A stretch of DNA of 11,190 nt from Calditerrivibrio sp. Its GTDB lineage: Bacteria; Chrysiogenota; Deferribacteres; Deferribacterales; Calditerrivibrionaceae. Positions 5,377 through 11,190 of the stretch are shown in pieces (positions within the stretch are counted from its first letter, which is position 1; each line of letters starts with the position of its first letter). The stretch covers positions 1 through 11,190 of the forward strand of contig JAIWOA010000022.1 in NCBI GenBank assembly GCA_020217115.1, written 5' to 3'. The translations under genes were made by a program, and so were the position numbers. Under the pieces are notes generated by a model, which was given only the letters and a program-made list of their open reading frames with translations, was not told the origin of the DNA and did not search any database.

Positions 5377-6684
5377 TTAGACTATTTCAATTATTCCTGA
5401 AGTTGTCTCTACGTGGGCCCTGTCTCTACCTTTCTCTTTTGACATGTAAAGAAGATAGTCTGCACTCTTTATATAATCATCCACACTGCTACTGTAAGTA
5501 CTACAATATTTTACACCCATGCTTGCAGTATATTTTATTGTAAAATTGTTATAGTTAAAGTTTGATGATCTTATTTCGGTAAGTATCTTTTGTGTAATGT
5601 TTATAAGATTTTGTTCAGTGATATTCTGCAGTATTATTATTACCTCTTCCCCCCCAAATCTTCCCACAAAATCTGTTTTTCTTACCGAATCCTTTAATTT
5701 GGATGCAAAATCTATTATAACCTTATCGCCTGCGTCGTGACCATAGGTATCGTTGATAGTTTTAAATTTATCGAGGTCCATAATGATGATACTAAAATTG
5801 TTTCCATAACGTTCGAAGTTGTAGTTCATTATTGTAAGCTGTTCTATTATGTATCTTCTATTGTATAGTCCTGTTAGAGGATCAGTGGTGGCAAGGGTGT
5901 AAAGTTCTGAGTTTACACGCTCCAGATAATCGTAGAGTTTTTTGGTTCTTATATTTGTGGTTACCCTCAAAAGCAAGCTTTCAGTTGTGAGAGGTTTTAG
6001 TGTATAGTCATTTGCACCAAAAAGCATAAAAGATCTTAACATCTTATTTTCCCTTGAGTCTGTCAAAATTAATATGGGAACTTTTTTTATACTACCTACC
6101 TTTCGTATATTTTTTATCAAGGTAAGAGCATTTTCATTACCAATATCAAGATCGATAATAATAATGTCAGGTTTCGTTGCAACAAGTTGTTCGTCTGATA
6201 GATTTTCTTCGTTAAAGGGATATACCTGCATCCCAAGTGAAAAAAGAACGTTGCTTGTAAACTTTGTAATTAAAGAATCCTTTTGTACTATAATTGCATT
6301 TGAACCTCTTAAATTAGATATATCAAGGAGTTCTACAATTTCATCTATATAATTAACAATTGATTCGTCGATCTTTTTCCTTACTATATAGTCGATTGCA
6401 CCAGATTCCAGTGCCATCCTTTTTCTTTCAGGAGATTCTTCACTACTTATTATTACAACAGGCACATTTTTTAGCTTTTCATTAACATATCTACAGAGTT
6501 CATACCCCAATCCATCCCTTAACTCATAGGCAACCAAAACAATGGATGGAACAGCCATAGAAAGCATTCTTTTTGATTCTGCTATTGAAGTGGACACAAG
6601 AATATTATACTTATCTGATAGATATTGTTCCAAAACAAACCTTGACACTTTTGAAGGGTCTGCTATAAGTATGTACTTTTTCAT
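5377..6684 (-). CDS. PleD-like response regulator: REC-REC-GGDEF diguanylate cyclase
   Basis: This 435-residue cytoplasmic protein is predicted to make cyclic di-GMP from two GTP. REC1 (about 3-120) keeps D9 but has P10 where a second acidic residue is usual, and the phosphoacceptor position in PSIVLVAYELRDG (46-58) is A52. It therefore cannot be phosphorylated in the usual way. REC2 (about 128-245) has phosphoacceptor D178 (IIIIDLD), T208 and K230 (LKP), but its acidic pair is reduced to Q134-K135-D136. A helical linker leads to the GGDEF domain (about 262-428), with DPLTGLYNRR (268-277) and the active-site loop GGEEV (344-348), valine replacing the usual phenylalanine. The inhibitory I-site RxxD is present (R335-D338), so product inhibition is expected. 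The gene is convergent with the AEC gene (27-bp gap) and divergent from gltX. No clear Shine-Dalgarno precedes the ATG. Confidence 0.9.
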   Translation of the reverse strand: MKKYILIADPSKVSRFVLEQYLSDKYNILVSTSIAESKRMLSMAVPSIVLVAYELRDGLGYELCRYVNEKLKNVPVVIISSEESPERKRMALESGAIDYIVRKKIDESIVNYIDEIVELLDISNLRGSNAIIVQKDSLITKFTSNVLFSLGMQVYPFNEENLSDEQLVATKPDIIIIDLDIGNENALTLIKNIRKVGSIKKVPILILTDSRENKMLRSFMLFGANDYTLKPLTTESLLLRVTTNIRTKKLYDYLERVNSELYTLATTDPLTGLYNRRYIIEQLTIMNYNFERYGNNFSIIIMDLDKFKTINDTYGHDAGDKVIIDFASKLKDSVRKTDFVGRFGGEEVIIILQNITEQNLINITQKILTEIRSSNFNYNNFTIKYTASMGVKYCSTYSSSVDDYIKSADYLLYMSKEKGRDRAHVETTSGIIEIV

Positions 6685-6706
6685 AATAAACTTTTTAAAG
6701 TATAAT
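6678..6706 (+). promoter_or_regulatory. Promoter of the gltX operon
   Basis: A perfect -10 TATAAT (6701-6706) is preceded, after 17 bp, by TTTTCA (6678-6683; 4 of 6), which overlaps the start codon of the divergent GGDEF gene. The predicted start near 6712-6713 leaves a leader of only about 8-9 nt, beginning at the GGAGG (6712-6716) of gltX. Because the upstream gene is divergent, gltX needs a promoter here or inside that gene. Confidence 0.5.
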
Positions 6707-6727
6707 ACAACGGAGGTTAAATGTCAA
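6699..6727 (-). promoter_or_regulatory. Promoter of the GGDEF regulator gene
   Basis: Read on the minus strand, a perfect -35 TTGACA (6727-6722) and TATACT (6704-6699; 5 of 6) are separated by exactly 17 bp. The -35 lies over the start codon of gltX, and the -10 shares bases with the opposite promoter. The predicted start near 6692 gives a leader of about 8 nt, matching the lack of a Shine-Dalgarno in front of the regulator's ATG (6684). Confidence 0.6.
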
Positions 6728-8160
6728 TAAGAGTTAGATTTGCTCCAAGCCCTACAGGTCATATTCATGTAGGTAATGCAAGAACTGCAATATTTAATTA
6801 TTTTTTTGCAAGGGCTAACAATGGAGTCTTTATCCTTAGAATAGAGGACACAGATTTAGAGAGATCCACACTGGAATCTGAACAGATTATTTATGAGGAC
6901 CTACAATGGCTTGGTTTAGATTGGGATGAGGGCCCACTGAAAGGTGGTAGTTACGGTCCATACAGACAAACGGAACGATTTGATATATATAATAGATATA
7001 CAATGGAATTGCTTAAGAAGGGACTGGCTTATGAGTGTTTTTGTAGCAAAGAAGAGCTGGATGCTTCAAGGGAAAAATCGATGAGGGATGGTGTTCAGCC
7101 AATCTATAACGGAAAATGTAGAGGTCTCTCAAATTCTGAAAAAGAGGATCTTAAAAATAAAGGGATAAGACCATCGATTAGATTTAAAACTGTGGACAGG
7201 GATGTTGTTGTACATGATATCATAAAGGGGGATGTAACTTTTCCCACAAATGTGTTTGGAGATTTTGTCATCGTAAGACCTGATGGGGTACCTGTGTATA
7301 ATTATGCCGTTGTTATTGATGATGCTTTAATGAAGATAAGCCATGTTATCAGGGGTGATGACCATCTAAGTAACACGCCAAAACAGATATTGATTTATGA
7401 AGCATTGGGATTTGATATACCACATTTTGCACATATCCCTATGATTTTAGGTCCTGATCATTCTAAATTGAGTAAGAGACATGGAGATACAAGCTTGAAT
7501 CTTTTCAAGGAGAAGGGTTATTTGCCTGAAGCTTTATTCAATTTTATGACATTATTAAGTTGGTCTGCTCCAGATGATCGTGAAATTCTGACTAAAGATG
7601 AAACGATATCTCTTTTTAGTCTTGATAAGGTTTCAAAAAGTCCTGCAGTTTTTGATTTTGCTAAATTAAAGTGGATGAATGGCCATTACATCAGAAATCT
7701 ATCAAAAGATCAGCTTGCTGAAAGAGTTAAACCATTTTTGCATATAAGTGATGATTTCAAGACTAAATATAATGATAGAATTGCTGATATGATATTTTCA
7801 ATAAAGGACAAAATAGAGTTTTTGAGTGAAGCAGATGATTGGTTTAAAGTTTACACCTCATATCCAGAAGCGATTGAAGATGAAGGGATGGAGTTTTTAA
7901 AATTACCAACGACGAAAGATCTTTTTGAATTATTTATATCCTATTTGAAACCTCTAAAAACGTTGGAACTTGAAAAATATAAAGAAATTATTCATGAAAT
8001 TCAAAGCTCAAAGGGGGTAAAAGGGAAAGCTCTCTTTATGGCATTGAGGGTTGGTATTACAGGTACTACGAAAGGCCCTGACCTCGACAAAATATGTACA
8101 CTCTTGTATCCTGATGATATTATAACAAGATTAAAAAAATCTCTGGAAAAGATATGCTGA
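6721..8160 (+). CDS. gltX: Glutamyl-tRNA synthetase
   Basis: This 479-residue class I aminoacyl-tRNA synthetase attaches glutamate to tRNA-Glu in the cytoplasm. The Rossmann-fold signature is PSPTGHIHVGN (10-19 region, HIGH-type HIHVG at 14-18). The second ATP-binding signature is KLSKR (249-253, KMSKS-type) in DHSKLSKRHG. C106, C108 and C133 match positions of the zinc site of the E. coli enzyme, but the fourth ligand position near C133 is glycine, so zinc binding is doubtful. The C-terminal half is the helical anticodon-binding region. The length is normal. GGAGG (6712-6716) lies four bases before the ATG. The end overlaps der by 7 bp (ATGCTGA). Whether it also charges tRNA-Gln, as in bacteria lacking glutaminyl-tRNA synthetase, cannot be read here. 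Confidence 0.96.
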   Translation: MSIRVRFAPSPTGHIHVGNARTAIFNYFFARANNGVFILRIEDTDLERSTLESEQIIYEDLQWLGLDWDEGPLKGGSYGPYRQTERFDIYNRYTMELLKKGLAYECFCSKEELDASREKSMRDGVQPIYNGKCRGLSNSEKEDLKNKGIRPSIRFKTVDRDVVVHDIIKGDVTFPTNVFGDFVIVRPDGVPVYNYAVVIDDALMKISHVIRGDDHLSNTPKQILIYEALGFDIPHFAHIPMILGPDHSKLSKRHGDTSLNLFKEKGYLPEALFNFMTLLSWSAPDDREILTKDETISLFSLDKVSKSPAVFDFAKLKWMNGHYIRNLSKDQLAERVKPFLHISDDFKTKYNDRIADMIFSIKDKIEFLSEADDWFKVYTSYPEAIEDEGMEFLKLPTTKDLFELFISYLKPLKTLELEKYKEIIHEIQSSKGVKGKALFMALRVGITGTTKGPDLDKICTLLYPDDIITRLKKSLEKIC

Positions 8161-9473
8161 AGGTTGGGATTATAGGAAGACCTAATGTTGGAAAATCAAC
8201 ACTCTTCAATAGAATGGCAGAAAAAAGGATTGCTATTACAGATGATATGCCAGGTGTCACAAGGGATATTTTAGAGGCTCCATGCACCTGGGAGGGTAAG
8301 AGATTTGTGATTATAGATACTCCAGGTTTTGATCTAAAGGATGATATAATAAAAAAGGAGATGCATAAGCAATTCTTTGGTGCACTTGATGAGATTGATC
8401 TGGTAATTTTTCTACTTGATGGTAAGGAAGGTCTCCATCCCCTTGATGAGATTGTTTACAACATGCTAAGGGAGAAGGGGATAAAGCTTATTGTGGTAGT
8501 TAATAAGATAGACAGTGATGAAAGGGAAATTAACCTATCTGAATTTTACAGACTTGGTGTGGACGAAATGGTTTCTATAAGTGCCAGTCATGGTAGGAAC
8601 GTTGACATTCTACTGGATAAAATTGTTGATTTTGTAATTGATGATCCCTTTGTAGATGATGGTGATAGACTGAAAATAGTTGTTGTAGGTAGACCCAATG
8701 TGGGGAAGTCAAGTCTCATAAATGCATGGCTTAACGAGGAAAGGGTCATTGTTACTGATATACCAGGTACAACAAGGGATTCTGTGGATAGCTATTTTGA
8801 ATGGGGAGGGGAGAAATATCTCCTCATTGATACTGCTGGTATAAGAAAAAAGTCTGTAATGTTTAAAGATAAAATAGAGAAATATGGTTACTACCGTGCC
8901 TATGATTCAATAGAGAGAGCAGATGTTGCTGTAGCTGTTTTAGATGCTACACAGGGGATAACAGAGAAGGATGTTAAGGTTATTGCCGATGTTTATGATA
9001 TGGGCAAGCCTGCAGTAATTGCAATTAATAAATGGGATCTAATTGAAGACAAAAAAAATGCACAGAAAAATCTCCTGCTTGATCTGGAAGAGAAATTAAA
9101 ATTTATATACAAGCCTTCCGTTATTTTTATCTCTGCAAAGGATAGGAAGAATGTATTTAAAATTTTTGCTGCTGCTAAAAAGCTTGATGAAGAGATGTCT
9201 AAAAGGATAACTACTGGAAAATTAAATGAAGTACTGGAAGAGGCTCAGGCAAGACATCAGGCACCAATGATAAAAAACAGAAGGTTGAAATTTTACTATA
9301 TGACCCAGGTTGCAGTAAAACCACCAGAGTTTGTGGTTTTTGTAAATTATCCAGAAGCTGTCCATTTCTCTTACCAGAGATTTTTATTCAACATGGTGAG
9401 GGAGCATTTTGGGTTTGAAGGTATACCGATGAAAATGCATTTTAGAAAACGTGGAAAAAATGAAGATGAATAG
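8154..9473 (+). CDS. der: Ribosome-associated GTPase Der (EngA)
   Basis: This 439-residue protein with tandem GTPase domains acts in late assembly of the 50S subunit. Domain 1 shows G1 GRPNVGKS (8-15), G3 DTPG (55-58) and G4 NKID (117-120). Domain 2 shows G1 GRPNVGKS (179-186), G3 DTAG (226-229) and G4 NKWD (292-295). A C-terminal KH-like domain (about 350-436) has the typical RRLKFYYMTQ segment and ends in a basic tail. Two G domains followed by KH are diagnostic of Der. The ATG lies inside the end of gltX, with GGAAAAG as a weak ribosome binding site upstream, so translation is probably coupled to gltX by termination and re-initiation. All GTP-binding motifs are intact and the length is typical. 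Confidence 0.97.
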   Translation: MLKVGIIGRPNVGKSTLFNRMAEKRIAITDDMPGVTRDILEAPCTWEGKRFVIIDTPGFDLKDDIIKKEMHKQFFGALDEIDLVIFLLDGKEGLHPLDEIVYNMLREKGIKLIVVVNKIDSDEREINLSEFYRLGVDEMVSISASHGRNVDILLDKIVDFVIDDPFVDDGDRLKIVVVGRPNVGKSSLINAWLNEERVIVTDIPGTTRDSVDSYFEWGGEKYLLIDTAGIRKKSVMFKDKIEKYGYYRAYDSIERADVAVAVLDATQGITEKDVKVIADVYDMGKPAVIAINKWDLIEDKKNAQKNLLLDLEEKLKFIYKPSVIFISAKDRKNVFKIFAAAKKLDEEMSKRITTGKLNEVLEEAQARHQAPMIKNRRLKFYYMTQVAVKPPEFVVFVNYPEAVHFSYQRFLFNMVREHFGFEGIPMKMHFRKRGKNEDE

Positions 9474-9499
9474 AATTCTATATTGTTTAGAGGTGAGTT

Positions 9500-10798
9500 A
9501 TGAGAGGTGAAATAGCCAGAGGAAACAGTGGTCTTACTTACGAGATCAGAAACATAGTGTTGGTTGCAGAGGAGCTGAAAAAAAATAATCTTGAGGTTAT
9601 CTGGGAAAATATTGGCGATCCTGTGAATAAAGGTGAACAGATCCCTTTATGGATGAAGGAGATTGTAAAGGATGTTGCCTCAAGAAATGAAAGCTATGCA
9701 TACTCTCCTACAAAGGGGGTTTTACAAACAAGGAAATATCTGTCAGACATTATCAACAAAAGGGGGGGAGTTCAGATTAGCCCAGAAGATATACTTTTTT
9801 TCAATGGGTTGGGAGATGCTGTAGATAAGCTTTATAGCTGTTTGAAACCTGATATAAGAGTGCTTTTACCTGAACCAACATACTCTTCCCATTATATATC
9901 TGAAGTTATGCATGGTTCTATACCACCTATGACATATAGGATGAATCCTGCAAAAAATTGGGAGCCTGACCTTGATGAAATAAAGGAGAAGGTTAGAAGG
10001 TATAAGGCAATTGTAGGTATTTTGGTGTTAAACCCTGATAACCCCACAGGCTTTGTTTATCCTGAAGATATTTTGAGGGAAATCGTAAAAATAGCAAAAG
10101 AAAATGATCTTTTTCTTATTTTTGATGAGATATACAATAAAATTGTCTACAATGGTAAAAAATCTGTTTTACTTGCAGATATAATAGGTGATGTTCCCGG
10201 AATAAGTTTGAAGGGGATTTCAAAGGAATTCCCCTGGCCTGGATCGAGATGTGGATGGATGGAGTTTTATAATGTAGACAAAGATAAGAGCTTTGCTCAA
10301 TATGTAAACAGTATTGTTCAAAAAAAGATGTCAGAGGTCTGCTCTACGACACTTCCCCAGATTGCTATTCCTGAAATAATGGAACACCCAGAATACAGTA
10401 GATATTTGATGGAGAGATCAGCTCATTATGAGAAACTATCTAATATTGCCTATAATATTTTGAGGGAGAATAGGTACCTTTTTGTAAATAGAACTGATGG
10501 TGCTTTTTATATGGCTGTTGCATTTAAGGATAACATTTTAAATGGCAAACAGAAGCTAAAATTTGGTAACAAAAATATTGAGGAGTTTGTTGAAAGCTTA
10601 ATCACACCATCTATGGAGCTCGATAAAAGATTTGTTTACTATCTACTTGGTGCAACGGGTATTTGTGTGGTGCCTTTAACATCATTTTATACAGATATCC
10701 ATGGATTCAGGATGACACTACTTGAAAAGGATGTGAGTAGGTTTGAAAAAACAGTAAAAACAATCTCTGAAAAAGTTATAGAATACGTTGAGAGTTAA
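9500..10798 (+). CDS. PLP-dependent aminotransferase, class I/II (AlaT-like)
   Basis: This 432-residue fold-type I enzyme transfers amino groups through pyridoxal phosphate. The visible landmarks are YAYSPTKG (66-73), which resembles the YxxxxG substrate-binding region, and NPDNPTG (178-184) with the cofactor-binding asparagine. FDEIYNKI (208-215) contains D209, which pairs with the pyridine nitrogen. The Schiff-base lysine is K242 in GISKEF (239-244), R250 in GSRCGW binds phosphate, and R404 in GFRMTLLE binds the substrate carboxylate. The set is complete, so it should be active. The sequence style recalls alanine or aspartate aminotransferases of the AlaT group, but the substrate is not determined. 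GAGGTGA (9490-9496) precedes the ATG. It lies 26 bp after der with no terminator between, so it probably ends the gltX-der operon, which stops at the terminator 10813-10852. Confidence 0.9.
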   Translation: MRGEIARGNSGLTYEIRNIVLVAEELKKNNLEVIWENIGDPVNKGEQIPLWMKEIVKDVASRNESYAYSPTKGVLQTRKYLSDIINKRGGVQISPEDILFFNGLGDAVDKLYSCLKPDIRVLLPEPTYSSHYISEVMHGSIPPMTYRMNPAKNWEPDLDEIKEKVRRYKAIVGILVLNPDNPTGFVYPEDILREIVKIAKENDLFLIFDEIYNKIVYNGKKSVLLADIIGDVPGISLKGISKEFPWPGSRCGWMEFYNVDKDKSFAQYVNSIVQKKMSEVCSTTLPQIAIPEIMEHPEYSRYLMERSAHYEKLSNIAYNILRENRYLFVNRTDGAFYMAVAFKDNILNGKQKLKFGNKNIEEFVESLITPSMELDKRFVYYLLGATGICVVPLTSFYTDIHGFRMTLLEKDVSRFEKTVKTISEKVIEYVES

Positions 10799-10812
10799 AT
10801 ATGATCCTTTTT

Positions 10813-10852
10813 AAATAAAAAAGTGGGGAGTTAAATCCCCACTTTTTTATTT
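10813..10852. terminator. Bidirectional rho-independent terminator between convergent genes
   Basis: A perfect 17-bp stem pairs 10813-10829 with 10836-10852 around a six-base GTTAAA loop. The core is GTGGGGA / TCCCCAC, with an A6 tract on the left and a T6 tract on the right. The symmetric A and T tracts make it work in both directions, serving the aminotransferase operon on the plus strand and the chemotaxis receptor gene on the minus strand. Confidence 0.95.
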
Positions 10853-10860
10853 TTTATATC

Positions 10861-11190
10861 TTATCTTAGCTTAAATTTGTTTATCATAGACTGCAGATCT
10901 GACGCAAGTACTGAAAGCTGCTCAACAGCCTGTGCAGACTCCTTAGATGCGATGGAGTTTTCAGATGCAACCTTTGAAATATTTTCTACACTCTGAGACA
11001 TCAGCTCTGTTGCCTTTGACTGTTCATCAGTTGCCCTTGCTATCTGTGCTACTTCATAGGTTACTGTCTCCACACTTGACTTAATCTCATCAAGGGCAGC
11101 TGTAGCCTCTTCTGCTTTAACTTTACCCTCTTCAACCTGCTGAACACCTTCATGCATACTTGCCACTGCTCCACCAGTGTCTGCCTGAAT
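10861..11190 (-). CDS. Methyl-accepting chemotaxis protein, C-terminal fragment (runs off the right edge)
   Basis: The last 109 codons of a minus-strand gene are visible; the reading frame stays open to the window edge. The segment reads QADTGGAVASMHEGVQQVEEG, then a long helix rich in E, Q, A and S with heptad spacing (VEQLSVLASDLQSMINKF), ending in KLR. This is the C-terminal descending helix of an MCP signalling domain, the coiled-coil bundle that is methylated at Glu/Gln pairs and controls CheA in the cytoplasm. The hairpin tip that contacts CheA/CheW, the HAMP domain and the sensor domain lie outside the window. A GTG at 11166-11164 is internal to the helix and is not the start. No CheR-binding pentapeptide is seen at the C-terminus. 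Transcription ends at the terminator just downstream. Confidence 0.92.
   Translation of the reverse strand: MQADTGGAVASMHEGVQQVEEGKVKAEEATAALDEIKSSVETVTYEVAQIARATDEQSKATELMSQSVENISKVASENSIASKESAQAVEQLSVLASDLQSMINKFKLR

Noticed and set aside
5401..5428. Repeated GTAGAGACA (minus strand) near the end of the GGDEF gene
   Set aside because: It is two imperfectly spaced copies in coding sequence for GRDRAHVET, explained by codon choice for Arg and Asp/Glu-type residues.
6074..6730. Plus-strand open frames at 6074-6352 and 6542-6730 opposite the GGDEF regulator
   Set aside because: Both are antisense to receiver-domain sequence. The second runs into the gltX start region but shows no protein family features.
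10861..11166. A complete 101-residue protein starting at GTG 11166
   Set aside because: The frame continues open to the window edge with typical MCP sequence (IQADTGGAV), so this is the end of a larger gene.

Overview
The window is AT-rich bacterial chromosome. Coding is dense, Shine-Dalgarno sites are strong (GGAGG/AGGAGG), AGA and AGG are favoured for arginine, and ATA is common for isoleucine. Together with a four-subunit 2-oxoacid:ferredoxin oxidoreductase, this suggests an anaerobic or microaerophilic, possibly thermophilic Gram-negative such as a member of the Deferribacterota. That placement is inference from style and gene content, not from a marker gene. I see no mobile element, phage gene, CRISPR array, tRNA or rRNA. 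Most of the window is ordinary core-genome sequence; the unusual material is concentrated at 4397-4640 and 6678-6727.

Layout. Positions 1-164 are a non-coding AT-rich leader carrying three copies of a TAAGGTT word. It precedes an ArsB/NhaD (ion transporter superfamily) permease at 165-1376. A good sigma70-type promoter at 1425-1453 then leads into a tightly packed operon (1484-4050) for a ferredoxin-like delta subunit and the alpha, beta and gamma subunits of a Kor/Vor-type 2-oxoacid:ferredoxin oxidoreductase. A rho-independent terminator follows at 4080-4113. Next come acylphosphatase (4124-4399) and an AEC-family permease (4409-5349). The permease has full family length but lacks a canonical start codon (ATA after a perfect AGGAGG). 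It also needs a -1 frameshift, which falls on a T7 run forming the heptamer T TTT TTA in the correct frame. It is either a decaying gene or one kept at very low expression.

On the minus strand, 5377-6684 encodes a PleD-like regulator (REC-REC-GGDEF), convergent with the permease gene. Its first receiver domain has lost the phosphoacceptor aspartate. It diverges from gltX (6721-8160) across a 36-bp gap that contains two overlapping, opposed promoters. gltX overlaps der (8154-9473) by 7 bp, and a class I/II aminotransferase (9500-10798) follows on the same strand, so these three probably form one operon. A 17-bp bidirectional terminator (10813-10852) separates it from the 3' end of a methyl-accepting chemotaxis protein gene on the minus strand, which runs off the right edge.

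Functionally, the kor-type cluster is central carbon or amino-acid metabolism coupled to ferredoxin. The gltX-der-aminotransferase group is translation, ribosome assembly and amino-acid metabolism. The GGDEF protein and the chemotaxis receptor fragment belong to signalling.
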